64,000 nt of DNA from positions 1-64,000 of the forward strand of contig CAJUQV010000014.1 in the NCBI GenBank assembly GCA_910588335.1, in the 5' to 3' direction. The stretch comes from an uncultured Ruminiclostridium sp. Lineage in GTDB: Bacteria; Bacillota; Clostridia; Oscillospirales; Ruminococcaceae. This document shows positions 55,214-63,664 of this stretch, piece after piece (position 1 is the first letter of the stretch; each line of letters starts with the position of its first letter). The notes beneath the pieces were generated by a model. It was not told the origin of the DNA, made no database searches, and was given only the letters and a program-made list of their open reading frames with translations. The translations under genes were made by a program, and so were the position numbers.

Positions 55214-56614
55214 TCATACCTTTTCGCCTATCAGCGCCCAAGCCTTTGCCTCGGTTATCCTGACATTCACAAAGGTTCCGATATCTTTTTCCGCACCGTT
55301 AAAGTCAACGATGATATTCTCTCTCGATTTTCCCGTAAAATACTCTTCGGAAGTTCTTCCCTTTCCGTCGCACAATACCTTTACGGTTCTGCCCACGTAT
55401 TTTTGATAACTTTTGCTGCCGCATTCGCCCTGAACCTCAAGCAGCTCCCTGAACCATTTTCCTTTTTCCTCGGCGCTTACGGGATCCTCCATTTCGGCCG
55501 CCTTTGTGCCAAGGCGTGGACTGTAAATAAATGTAAAGGCGGAATCAAAGCAGACGTTTCTCATAAGTTCAAGGGTCTGATCAAAATCCTCCCTTGTTTC
55601 ACCCGGAAAACCGACTATAATATCTGTGGTAAGGTTAAGGCCGGGAATCCTTTTGCGGGCGTAATCCACAAGACCGAGATAATGCGCTTTGTCATAATGC
55701 CTGTTCATAAGCTTCAGAATCCTGTCGCTGCCGCACTGTACGGGAAGATGAAGATGATGACATATTTTTTCGCTGTCGGCTATAACGTCTATAAGTCTTT
55801 CGGTGCAGTCTCTTGGGTGCGAGGTCATAAATTCTATTTTAAATTCACCTTCCAGTCGGTCAAGTCTTGACAAAAGCTCCGGAAAATCAACCTCGGTGCC
55901 TTTTCCGTAGGAATTCACGTTTTGCCCCAAAAGCAGTATATCCTTATAGCCGTTATCCACAAGCTCCCTTACTTCGGAAATGATATCCTCCGCATTTCTC
56001 GACCTCTCTCTTCCCCTTACCAAAGGCACCACGCAGTAGGTACAGAAGTTATTGCAGCCATACATTATGGGAACGCTCGCTTTAAAATCGCTTTCCCTTT
56101 TTACCGATATATTTTCGGCAATAACACCGTCGCAATCGGGAATTTCCAGTATTCTTCCCCCCTCGAACAAATGCCTGCACAAAAGCTCCGGAAATTTATG
56201 CAGTACGTGGGTACCGAAAATTATATCCACAAAGGGGAATGTGTTTTTTATTTTCCGTGCCGTTTCCTCCTGCTGCACCATACAGCCGCATATCGCTATA
56301 ACAATATCGGGATTTTTCTTTTTCAGACGCTTTAACGCCCCCACGTTCCCGAAAACACGATCCACGGCATTTTCTCTTACGGCGCAGGTGTTAAACAATA
56401 TCAGAGCGGCTTTTTCTATCTCATCTGTAAATCCGTAGCCCATTTTCTCCAGCATACCCTTAATCTTTTCACCGTCGGAAACATTCTGCTGACAGCCGTA
56501 AGTATGGACGTAGGCAACAGGCTTTTCAAAATAAGTATGAGTTACGGAGCGCACCTTTCGGGCGTAAATTTCCTGCTCCTTCAGCTCTTCGGCGGTAATT
56601 GTTTTTACTGACAC
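55214..56614 (-). CDS. miaB: tRNA-2-methylthio-N6-dimethylallyladenosine synthase MiaB
   Basis: A radical SAM enzyme that adds a methylthio group to i6A37 made by MiaA. It has an N-terminal UPF0004 domain (VHTYGCQQNVSDGEKI, NTCAVRENAVDRVFG, with the auxiliary cluster cysteines), the radical SAM motif CNNFCTYCVVP and a C-terminal TRAM domain. The start is set at GTG 56614, with AAAGG 8 bases before it, because the upstream in-frame TTG at 56656 has none and lies at the edge of a repeat. The resulting length is 467 residues, normal for the family. Confidence 0.95.
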   Translation of the reverse strand: MSVKTITAEELKEQEIYARKVRSVTHTYFEKPVAYVHTYGCQQNVSDGEKIKGMLEKMGYGFTDEIEKAALILFNTCAVRENAVDRVFGNVGALKRLKKKNPDIVIAICGCMVQQEETARKIKNTFPFVDIIFGTHVLHKFPELLCRHLFEGGRILEIPDCDGVIAENISVKRESDFKASVPIMYGCNNFCTYCVVPLVRGRERSRNAEDIISEVRELVDNGYKDILLLGQNVNSYGKGTEVDFPELLSRLDRLEGEFKIEFMTSHPRDCTERLIDVIADSEKICHHLHLPVQCGSDRILKLMNRHYDKAHYLGLVDYARKRIPGLNLTTDIIVGFPGETREDFDQTLELMRNVCFDSAFTFIYSPRLGTKAAEMEDPVSAEEKGKWFRELLEVQGECGSKSYQKYVGRTVKVLCDGKGRTSEEYFTGKSRENIIVDFNGAEKDIGTFVNVRITEAKAWALIGEKV

Positions 56615-56640
56615 ATTTTGTTCCTTTCGTTCCGAAAAAT

Positions 56641-56805
56641 TCAGAACTTGTTCCAATTAGGAGTGGTGTGCGGATTTTCGAGTGAAATTTTTCGCAATCC
56701 AAGGAAGAAAAGCGCAGGAATACTTGATGTATTTCAAGCTTTTCTGACGAAGAGTGCGGAAAATTTCGCCGAAAAGATGTGCGACAATCCTATTGGAACA
56801 TGTTC
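56641..56805 (+). repeat. MITE-like element with GAAC-TGTTCC ends and shared core, copy 5
   Basis: The left end gaacttgttccaattagg and right end cctattggaacatgttc are near-perfect terminal inverted repeats. The core gcaggaatac-ttgat-gtatttcaag is at 56714-56738. Its borders (ggattttcgag, gccgaaaagatgtgcg) match the element at 11165-11407. It exactly fills the space between the miaB leader and the thyX stop codon. Confidence 0.75.
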
Positions 56806-58185
56806 TTATATCAGCGCTTTGGTTCCGCGCTCTGAAAACCTTTCTCTTACATCTTTCATTTTTCCGCAGCTTTTATCCCCTTCGGGACAAACGCCGCAGA
56901 CATAGCAGCTTGGCCCGTAAAGGTCGAAAAGCTCCGGAAAATGCTCCCTAAGCTCTTTCAGCATACGTACAGCCGCGTTTTTAACTTCCCACTGGGCGCG
57001 GTTGCAGGTTCTCAGCCTTATAAACAAAAGAAGCTCCCGCGCATTCACAGTGGTCATAACGTTCATTAAATTTCCGCTTAAAGCGAAATAATAAATATAT
57101 TTTTTTAACGTAACGTTTTTTTGAAGCGATATTACAGCTTTATGGGCTTTTACAATGGCGTCCGTGTATATTTCGCGCGCTTTTTCGCTGTTTGAGATTG
57201 ATCGGGGCATAATATAACGTCCAAAATCGGCGGTCTGTATCGGGGGGACAATTATGGACTGCATACGGTGACGCACCAGGTGAGTTATTCCCGATAAGGT
57301 GACGTCGGATATTGAAAAGGTATAACCGAGCTGCTCCAGCTCCCTCGGACGCTGGGACAGAATCAGCTCTCCCATCTCCAAAGGCGAATCCGACAGTGAA
57401 CCGCTTAATTTACAAGCCGCTTCGAGCAATTTCATGGGAGCGGCGGGAGAGTTCAGCATTTCCACTTCGCCCGCCTCGTCTTCGGTACGGAAAATAGGAT
57501 CTTCGGATAAAGCCGCCGTATGAAAGAACGCACCATCCTCCGTTCTTTCTCCGGACACGGCGGGCGGCGGAGCTATCTCGTCCAGTATACAGGGAAATAC
57601 TTCCTTAAGCTGTTCAACTATCTGATCGGCAAGCGCGTTAAGCTCCGGAATTCCCCTTCCCCTGCCGTATTTTGCGGCACGTATCAGGTTTATAAGCTCA
57701 CGGGCGTTCAAAGTGCAGTAAAAATTGCTGTTAAATGAATAAGGAAGCAAAAAACGCGCGTCCTCTTTTGGGATATCGTTCAAAAGAAGCTTTTGATATG
57801 CGTCAAAAAGCATATCCATATATTCGCGATAGAAGTCCTGCTCAGCCTCCGGCAAGCCATCCGGAATATAATAGCCCTGACGGGCAAAATCCACATAGCG
57901 CCTTGATTTTACCGTGAATGAGGCAAGTCTGAACTCTATGAAAAACTGTTCAACATAAACCGACACGTTTCGCATGGAAAGAGTAAACACCGCGTGTTCG
58001 ACGGTTGAGCGGTGACCGGATTGCAGCACTTTTTTTATAAGTTTTTCATTGTTGGGGTTATTTTTTGATTTTTCAAATACTTCGTCGGAATCTCCCTCAG
58101 TAGTGGATATTCTTGCCGCGCCGGCACAAATGGCAGTATTATCGTAATTGCAGCTTATAATTTTAGCCTGTGACTTATGCTCCAT
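56806..58185 (-). CDS. thyX: FAD-dependent thymidylate synthase, tandem-domain ThyX
   Basis: It makes dTMP from dUMP with methylene-tetrahydrofolate and FAD. ThyX proteins are usually 210-260 residues, but this one has 459 and contains two ThyX-like halves. The first (about 50-205) has HRSTVEHAVFTLSMRNVSV and FRLASFTVKSRRYV, where the canonical RHRx7S reads EFRx7S (84-94). The second (about 260-459) has LVRHRMQSIIVPP (305-307 RHR, Ser replaced by Pro at 315) and the standard end RTCNRAQWEVKNAAVRM with GPSC. The motif is therefore split between the halves. No thyA is in the window. Confidence 0.88.
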   Translation of the reverse strand: MEHKSQAKIISCNYDNTAICAGAARISTTEGDSDEVFEKSKNNPNNEKLIKKVLQSGHRSTVEHAVFTLSMRNVSVYVEQFFIEFRLASFTVKSRRYVDFARQGYYIPDGLPEAEQDFYREYMDMLFDAYQKLLLNDIPKEDARFLLPYSFNSNFYCTLNARELINLIRAAKYGRGRGIPELNALADQIVEQLKEVFPCILDEIAPPPAVSGERTEDGAFFHTAALSEDPIFRTEDEAGEVEMLNSPAAPMKLLEAACKLSGSLSDSPLEMGELILSQRPRELEQLGYTFSISDVTLSGITHLVRHRMQSIIVPPIQTADFGRYIMPRSISNSEKAREIYTDAIVKAHKAVISLQKNVTLKKYIYYFALSGNLMNVMTTVNARELLLFIRLRTCNRAQWEVKNAAVRMLKELREHFPELFDLYGPSCYVCGVCPEGDKSCGKMKDVRERFSERGTKALI

Positions 58186-58219
58186 AAAGCTTCTCCTATC
58201 AAATTACGGAAATTACAAA

Positions 58220-58245
58220 AAGTCATACCAAAAATGATATGACTT
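58220..58245 (-). terminator. Hairpin in the thyX leader, possible attenuator
   Basis: On the minus strand, arms aagtcatatca and tggtatgactt pair (one G-U) and are followed by TTTTTG. It lies 35 bases before the thyX start. A ligand or leader-peptide control is not visible, so the function is open. Confidence 0.5.
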
Positions 58246-58357
58246 ATACTATGTAACCAATATCAGAAAAACAATTTTAAATTGGTTAACAGCGCTTAAG
58301 GTGCAATAACCATTTCGACTTTGATTTTATCCAGCGTCAAAACGATTATCGGAAATA
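58246..58357 (-). repeat. Two-hairpin intergenic repeat, copy 5
   Basis: On the minus strand it carries the linker ttgcaccttaagcgctgtt (about 58284-58302) and a second hairpin with gttaaccaat/attggtt arms ending in atagtat. Hairpin 1 is imperfect. It lies between the divergent thyX and PatB genes. Confidence 0.6.
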
Positions 58358-58422
58358 ATTTATCTTTTGAATTATTTTACCACATAGGCGAGGTTTTGTC
58401 AAGTAAGGTTTTCACAAACAGG

Positions 58423-58451
58423 TTGACAAAAAAAGCCTTAAATGTTACAAT
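58423..58451 (+). promoter_or_regulatory. Sigma-A promoter of the PatB-like gene
   Basis: TTGACA (58423-58428), a 17-base spacer and TACAAT (58446-58451), 63 bases before the start codon. Confidence 0.75.
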
Positions 58452-58513
58452 TAAAGTAAAAATTGTACATGCAAAAATCCAATGAACACAAGCTCTAAAA
58501 GGAGATTTATATC

Positions 58514-59686
58514 ATGAAAATCGAAAGCTCTTTTTTTGACACCGTTTATGAGCGCAGAGGGACAAACTCTCTGAAATACGACTGTTTCCCCACCGACGAT
58601 CCCGATGTTATACAAATGTGGGTAGCGGATATGGATTTCAGAACTGCCCCCGCCATATGCGAAGCGCTGAAAAAAACGGTCGAACACGGTATCTTCGGCT
58701 ATGGCATTGTAGGCAAAGAGTACGACAAGTCGGTTATCGGCTGGTACAAACGCAGGATGAACTGGGAAATAAAAGAATCACAAATTGTAAAGGTACCCGG
58801 AGTGCTGTTCGCCATAGCCGCCGCGGTACGAGCTTTAAGCGAAGAAGGAGACGGCGTGCTTATCTGTCAGCCCGTTTATCACCCCTTTGCCGAGCTGATA
58901 AACGTTAACCGCCGCAACATCGTAATATCGGAGCTTAGGCTTAAGTACGGCAGATACGAGCCCGATTTTGAGGATATTGAAGAAAAAATAAAAGAAAACT
59001 CCGTAAAAATATTCCTGCTCTGCTCCCCGCACAATCCCGCCGGAAGAGTATGGACAAGGGAAGAGCTTACGGATGTGGGACGGATATGCCTAAAGCATAA
59101 TGTGAAGATAATTTCCGACGAGATACACTCGGACTTCATATTCTGCGACCGTCCGCATGTGCCCATTGCCGCGATTTCCGAGGATCTGGCAAATATTGCC
59201 GTTACCTGCACCTCGCCGACCAAAACCTTTAATATAGCGGGAATACAGGCGGCAAATATAATTATATCAAACCGGGAGATGCGCAGGAAAGTCAGCGAAG
59301 CCTGCTCCGCCACCTTCGGCGGAGAACTGAGCATTATGGCGGAAACAGCGGTGAAGGCGGCCTATAATCACGGAGAGGAATGGCTGGACGAGCTTTTAAA
59401 ATACATAAAGGGCAATTTTGATTTGCTCGGTGCGGCTTTTCCAAAGGACGGGGAAATTTCGCTTATCCAACCGGAGGGTACTTATCTGGCATGGATAGAT
59501 TGCAGTCGGGCACTCCCGAATTTAAGCGATCCGGAGGAATTTTTCCTGAAAAACGCAAAAGTCAGGGTACATAACGGCTCCCTGTTCGGAAAAGGAGGAG
59601 AAGGCTTTATAAGGGTAAATACCGCCTGTCCGCGAGTATTGCTTACGGAGGCGGTTAATAGAATAAAACAGGCGGTAAAAGCCTGA
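58514..59686 (+). CDS. PatB/MalY-family pyridoxal phosphate C-S lyase
   Basis: A 390-residue class I aminotransferase-fold enzyme. Members are cystathionine beta-lyases or cysteine C-S lyases, giving pyruvate, ammonia and a thiol. Seen motifs are WVADMDFRTAPAI at the start, LLCSPHNPAGRVWTREEL, SDEIHSDFIF and the PLP lysine in CTSPTKTFNIAGIQ. Length is normal. AAAAGGAG precedes the ATG. It is a single gene with its own promoter. Whether it serves methionine synthesis or cysteine breakdown cannot be told. Confidence 0.92.
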   Translation: MKIESSFFDTVYERRGTNSLKYDCFPTDDPDVIQMWVADMDFRTAPAICEALKKTVEHGIFGYGIVGKEYDKSVIGWYKRRMNWEIKESQIVKVPGVLFAIAAAVRALSEEGDGVLICQPVYHPFAELINVNRRNIVISELRLKYGRYEPDFEDIEEKIKENSVKIFLLCSPHNPAGRVWTREELTDVGRICLKHNVKIISDEIHSDFIFCDRPHVPIAAISEDLANIAVTCTSPTKTFNIAGIQAANIIISNREMRRKVSEACSATFGGELSIMAETAVKAAYNHGEEWLDELLKYIKGNFDLLGAAFPKDGEISLIQPEGTYLAWIDCSRALPNLSDPEEFFLKNAKVRVHNGSLFGKGGEGFIRVNTACPRVLLTEAVNRIKQAVKA

Positions 59687-59788
59687 AAGAAATTGAGGGA
59701 ACCTCTAAAAGCCCCTCGTGATCAAAAACGGACATATTTATACTAAGATATACCGCCTTTAATTTAAAATGTAATTTCTTCACCGTCC

Positions 59789-59817
59789 TTGACATAAATA
59801 AAATTATATGCTAAAAT
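59789..59817 (+). promoter_or_regulatory. Sigma-A promoter of the HD-GYP gene
   Basis: TTGACA (59789-59794), a 17-base spacer and TAAAAT (59812-59817), 62 bases before the start codon. Confidence 0.7.
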
Positions 59818-59878
59818 TTATAAGATAAACAAAACAAACACTAATGCCAAGGTTCAAGAAATGGCGGTGATATAGACA

Positions 59879-61303
59879 ATGCTTAAGAAAAACAATCGTA
59901 TTCTGACGATCATAAATATAATCCTGCCCGTTCTGATCGCGGCGGGAGGCGCGGTTCTTTTTCTGCAAAACTACCTTTATACCGGCACGGAAAGGGTACA
60001 TAGATTTTCCGAAGCGCCGGACGGAGTATCAAAATTCGTCTTTGACGATATAACGATAGAAATAACCAAAAGAGGCGGGGATTCCGGTTCTTGGCTAAGC
60101 AATGAAATGTCAGACGAAAACGGAAACGTTTTATATGCAAACGCTGTGGGAACTATTTATGAAATGATAGTCACCAACAATTCGCCGGACACCGTGGTTG
60201 AATGGAACGCTTCCCTGTATATTCCCGAATTCATGTACATAAACAATACATGGAACGGTGATTTTGAGATACATCAGAACGTGAAAAGCGGAAACGAAAA
60301 AGTTCAGACGCTAGATCTCGCCAATTATTCAAGATATGATATCATACTTGACTGCTCCATGTGCTCGGTAGGGCCTTTGCTCCCACTAAATGAGGGAGAT
60401 TATTTCGTGTATTATCCGGAATCCGATCTTTATGAGGTACCAATTCCGCCCAAACGGGAAATATCCGAAAAAGATGGGGGCATAACGGTTGGCTTTATTC
60501 TTTACCTTCCCGAAAAAGAGATGAATTATACGGCCGACTTTTCCGAAGGAGAGATACGTTATCACTTAAAAGCAAACATTTTTAATAATCCGCTCTTCTG
60601 GGTTTTGGGCGCAATGACCATCATCTGGATAAGCTGCTTTCTTGCTCTGATAATAGTTAAGGTGAATCTTAGGCGGCTGATTGAACAGCGGGAGAGGGAC
60701 GAAAAAACGATAGAACAAACCATGCGGACTATCGTAAATTTCATTGAAACCAAGGATCCAAACACAATGGGACATTCTCTCCGCGTGGCAAGATACTCCA
60801 GAATGATCGCCGAAAAAATGAACTTTACCGAATACGACTGCAAACGTATTTATTATATAGCACTTATGCACGACTGCGGCAAAATATACATTCCCGACGA
60901 AATACTCTGTAAGCCGGGAAAACTGACGCAAGAAGAATTTGAGATAATGAAAAAACATACCGTCTACGGCGGAGAGATACTGCGTGATTTTACCTCTATA
61001 GAGGGTATAGCCATGGGGGCATTGAGCCATCACGAGCGCTATGACGGAAAGGGATATCCCCACGGTCTGGCGGGAGAAAATATTCCTCTTGTAGCGCGAA
61101 TTATCTGCGTTTCCGATTCCTTTGACGCCATGAACAGCCGCCGCTGTTATCGAAGCAGCCTTCCCACAGAAGTTATATTCAACGAGTTATTAAGCAATAA
61201 AGGAACACAATTTGACCCGAAGGTTATCGACTGTCTTTTATCCATTATAGAAGACGGTGCTATTACGGTAACGGGCAATGAAAACGAAAACATTCCAGTT
61301 TAA
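59879..61303 (+). CDS. Membrane HD-GYP protein, putative c-di-GMP phosphodiesterase
   Basis: A 474-residue protein. Helix 1 (about 10-31) and helix 2 (about 239-260) enclose an extracellular domain of about 200 residues that has beta-rich, carbohydrate-binding-like character (TVVEWNASLYIPEFMYINNTWNG), which may sense a sugar or wall fragment. The cytoplasmic HD-GYP domain (about 280-465) has HD at 331-332 (MHDCGKIYIP), HHERYDGKGYPHG (HHE 384-386, GYP 392-394) and the metal ligands in VSDSFDAM, so it should be active. It is single and ended by a terminator. It may oppose the diguanylate cyclase at 237-2180. Confidence 0.9.
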   Translation: MLKKNNRILTIINIILPVLIAAGGAVLFLQNYLYTGTERVHRFSEAPDGVSKFVFDDITIEITKRGGDSGSWLSNEMSDENGNVLYANAVGTIYEMIVTNNSPDTVVEWNASLYIPEFMYINNTWNGDFEIHQNVKSGNEKVQTLDLANYSRYDIILDCSMCSVGPLLPLNEGDYFVYYPESDLYEVPIPPKREISEKDGGITVGFILYLPEKEMNYTADFSEGEIRYHLKANIFNNPLFWVLGAMTIIWISCFLALIIVKVNLRRLIEQRERDEKTIEQTMRTIVNFIETKDPNTMGHSLRVARYSRMIAEKMNFTEYDCKRIYYIALMHDCGKIYIPDEILCKPGKLTQEEFEIMKKHTVYGGEILRDFTSIEGIAMGALSHHERYDGKGYPHGLAGENIPLVARIICVSDSFDAMNSRRCYRSSLPTEVIFNELLSNKGTQFDPKVIDCLLSIIEDGAITVTGNENENIPV

Positions 61304-61304
61304 T

Positions 61305-61353
61305 AAAAAACACTCTTATAAAAATCAGTTGCTTTTTATAAGAGTGTTTTTTT
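61305..61353 (+). terminator. Bidirectional terminator between HD-GYP and HMGL-like genes
   Basis: The arms aaaaaacactcttataaaaa and the T-rich complement starting ttttt are perfectly paired around an 8-base loop (61325-61332), ending in seven T. It serves both convergent genes. Confidence 0.88.
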
Positions 61354-61373
61354 ATTTTATATAGATAAATTTT

Positions 61374-62351
61374 TTAAAAGTTTTCAAGCAGAGATTTATA
61401 AAATTCGCAGTAATCGCTTCTCCCATCCGCCGTAAAAGTCATAGCTTCACGGGGATGTCTGTTAAGCTGTCCGGTGAAAAGGTACTGCAAATCATAGCCC
61501 CACACAATCCCCTGCTGCTTCAGCGGGATCATATACCTTTCAATAAACTCAAGCAGACTGTAAAGACTGTACTTTGGATTTTTCAGGAAGCCCAACAGCA
61601 GCTCCATAGCGAAGTTGCCCGCTCCTCTTCCCATTCCCGACGCAGTTGCGTCCACATAGGAAACACCGTAAGACAATGTTTCTATGGTATTGGCAAATGC
61701 CAGATTCTGGTTATTGTGTCCGTGAAATCCCACCTTTTTGCCGTTCTTTTCGGCAACTTCAAGGTATTCCTTAGCCAGCTCCGCCGCATTTTCGGGATAC
61801 AATGAACCGTAGCTGTCCACAAGATAAATAACGTCCACCGTGGAAGCGCAGATCATCTCCAAAGCTTCCTCCACCTGATTGGAGTTGCACTGGGATATTG
61901 CCATAATGTTGCAGCTTGTTTCATACCCCAGATTATGAAGATATTCTATCATCTCAACCGCCGCAGGAATCTGATGAATGTAACAGGCGACTCTAACCAT
62001 ATCCACAACGCTCTCGCATTTAGGCAAAAAGTCGGTTTTATAATCGCAGCGACCCACGTCGGCCATAACCGCTATCTTCATATCCGATACGTTTTCTCCG
62101 ACTATTTTTCGGATATCCTCCTCGTCGCAGAATTTCCACTTTCCGTAGTCGGTTTTTTTAAAAAGATTCTTGCTTGCCTTATATCCGAATTCCATATAGT
62201 CCACGCCGCTTTTAACGTTTGATTTATACAGCTCGGTAACAAATTCATCGGTAAATTCAAAGTTGTTGCAAAGTCCGCCGTCTCTTAAAGTTGCGTCAAG
62301 AACCTTTATATCGGCTCTCACGCTCATTAAATTGCCTTTTCTCGCTGCCAT
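61374..62351 (-). CDS. HMGL-like (aldolase/DRE-TIM) family protein
   Basis: A 325-residue TIM-barrel enzyme of the HMG-CoA-lyase/aldolase group. The metal-binding motif is LDATLRDGGLCNNFEF, with GFHGHNNQNLAFANTIETL and DATASGMGRGAGNFAMELLLG. It is not HMG-CoA lyase or isopropylmalate synthase by length, and resembles proteins annotated as 4-hydroxy-2-oxovalerate aldolase. The substrate is unknown, and no acetaldehyde dehydrogenase partner is present. Start codons at 62351 and 62327 both have ribosome binding sites. I give the longer. Confidence 0.82.
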   Translation of the reverse strand: MAARKGNLMSVRADIKVLDATLRDGGLCNNFEFTDEFVTELYKSNVKSGVDYMEFGYKASKNLFKKTDYGKWKFCDEEDIRKIVGENVSDMKIAVMADVGRCDYKTDFLPKCESVVDMVRVACYIHQIPAAVEMIEYLHNLGYETSCNIMAISQCNSNQVEEALEMICASTVDVIYLVDSYGSLYPENAAELAKEYLEVAEKNGKKVGFHGHNNQNLAFANTIETLSYGVSYVDATASGMGRGAGNFAMELLLGFLKNPKYSLYSLLEFIERYMIPLKQQGIVWGYDLQYLFTGQLNRHPREAMTFTADGRSDYCEFYKSLLENF

Positions 62352-62427
62352 TTCGGTTGTCTCCTGTTTTTTTGTTCTTTCTGTTTCGTTAACTTTAATG
62401 ATTTAAAGTAGATTAGCAACTTTTTAT

Positions 62428-62456
62428 ATTATAACACGACAGCGGAATTTTGTCAA
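62428..62456 (-). promoter_or_regulatory. Sigma-A promoter of the HMGL-like gene
   Basis: On the minus strand a perfect TTGACA, 17 bases and a perfect TATAAT, about 77 bases before the start codon. Confidence 0.85.
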
Positions 62457-62516
62457 CCTATTTGAAACGAAAAAAGTTTATTCATCTCATGATTTGTCCA
62501 TAATTTATCAATTAAA

Positions 62517-62909
62517 TCAAACAACACCGCTTTGCGCTTTTGGACGAATTTCAGTACCTATTTTTTTATCGTCTCGCCACTTAGGCGCTTCTCCGTCGTC
62601 GCCCCAATATTCGTCGACAGCCGTTATCTTATTATCTTCGGTTTTTATAAACGAGACAACGTGAAAGGAAAGGCTTCTGTCGGAGGAGTATACGTTAACG
62701 GCGGCAATAAAAAGATTTTTAAGCTTCTCTACCCTCTCGATTTTTCCCTCCCATTCCCCGGGATATTCGCAATTGACCCTGATAAATTCTTCAACCGTAA
62801 AATGTTCATTGGTATTGTGCCAATTTACGTAAGCGTCTTTATGAAAAAATTTTTTCATTGCTTGCGCGTCCTGTTTAAGCACCGCTTCCCAATACGCTTT
62901 TAAATCCAT
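62517..62909 (-). CDS. SnoaL-like/NTF2-fold protein
   Basis: A 131-residue single-domain protein of the NTF2/SnoaL-like superfamily: MDLKAYWEAVLKQDAQAMKKFFHKDAYVNWHNTNEHFTVEEFI, a central strand region (LSFHVVSFIKTEDNKITAVDEYWGDDGE) and a short end. Members are often enzymes or ligand-binding proteins of unknown substrate. The start at 62909 follows AAAAGGA by 9 bases. The upstream continuation to 63014 has poor ribosome binding and unlike sequence, and is rejected. It is alone, with no clear operon. Confidence 0.75.
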   Translation of the reverse strand: MDLKAYWEAVLKQDAQAMKKFFHKDAYVNWHNTNEHFTVEEFIRVNCEYPGEWEGKIERVEKLKNLFIAAVNVYSSDRSLSFHVVSFIKTEDNKITAVDEYWGDDGEAPKWRDDKKIGTEIRPKAQSGVV

Positions 62910-63012
62910 TTTTTCTGTTTTCCTTTTAATAAGTATTACGGCTTGTTTAAAAAATCGGAAACGCCGTCTTTTCGTCCCCAAACGATCATCTTCCGAATCA
63001 AAAAGCCTCGTC

Positions 63013-63106
63013 ATACCAATCCCTTTTTAAACTATGGATAAAATTCATAGTTTAAAAAGGGTTGCACCCAAAACACTAATCCAACAGTTTTAAAAGGGAT
63101 TAGTAT
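63013..63106 (+). repeat. Two-hairpin intergenic repeat, copy 6
   Basis: It starts ataccaat. Hairpin 1 has arms ccctttttaaactatg/catagtttaaaaaggg. The linker ttgcacccaaaacactaatccaacag is identical to copy 3, and hairpin 2 ends aaaagggattagtat. It lies between the NTF2-like and NUDIX genes. Confidence 0.75.
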
Positions 63107-63197
63107 CAAACAACGGTTTGACTGCGTTTTTTCCTTAAAGATAACCTTTTTGGGGCAAAAATCCGTCATTTCCTCTATTTTCAAACAAGGCCTAATA

Positions 63198-63647
63198 TTA
63201 TTTAATTACAACTTTCCAATCGTCACCATCAATAATATATTGAAATTCGCTTAAGCTGTCACTTAGCATAACCTGAATAAGCTCATTAAAATCATCTACC
63301 AGATTCACAGCAGACAATTCATCTTTTTTTATCCAATACATATCCCCTTCATCTGAAGAAATAAGTTTTCCCTTAAATTTATCCGCGATAAAAAGAAAAA
63401 CAATATATCGTCCGTTTTCTATGGGAAACTGTTTCACTCCGCAAAGCTTGGGATTTAAAACAGTCAAGCCTGTTTCCTCCTTCATTTCACGCACTACCGC
63501 ATCTACAATCGACTCACCCGCTTCAATATGTCCGCCCGGCAGCGCATACCCGTTCCAATCTTTTTTCACTCTGTTTTGAAGCAAATATCTGTCATCATCA
63601 TGCAGTAAGCATAATACAGTCAATTCCGTGTTTTCTGTTTTTGACAT
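63198..63647 (-). CDS. NUDIX hydrolase, MutT-like
   Basis: A 149-residue NUDIX enzyme. The box is GGHIEAGESIVDAVVREMKEETGLTV (REMKEETG core). It lies 17 bases after a U32 peptidase gene and has a ribosome binding site GGAGATT. The preferred nucleotide is not determinable. The short N-terminus and lack of other domains suggest a housekeeping NTP sanitising enzyme. A second, different NUDIX gene is at 25288-25797. Confidence 0.85.
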   Translation of the reverse strand: MSKTENTELTVLCLLHDDDRYLLQNRVKKDWNGYALPGGHIEAGESIVDAVVREMKEETGLTVLNPKLCGVKQFPIENGRYIVFLFIADKFKGKLISSDEGDMYWIKKDELSAVNLVDDFNELIQVMLSDSLSEFQYIIDGDDWKVVIK

Positions 63648-63664
63648 AAATAATCTCCTTTTTA

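Noticed and set aside
54759..55406. Large plus-strand frames opposite ricA, miaB, carB and mutS
   Set aside because: They are antisense shadows of genes with clear family motifs and have no ribosome binding sites.
62910..63014. N-terminal extension of the NTF2-like gene
   Set aside because: The added residues are basic and unlike the family, and the ribosome binding site at the inner ATG is good.
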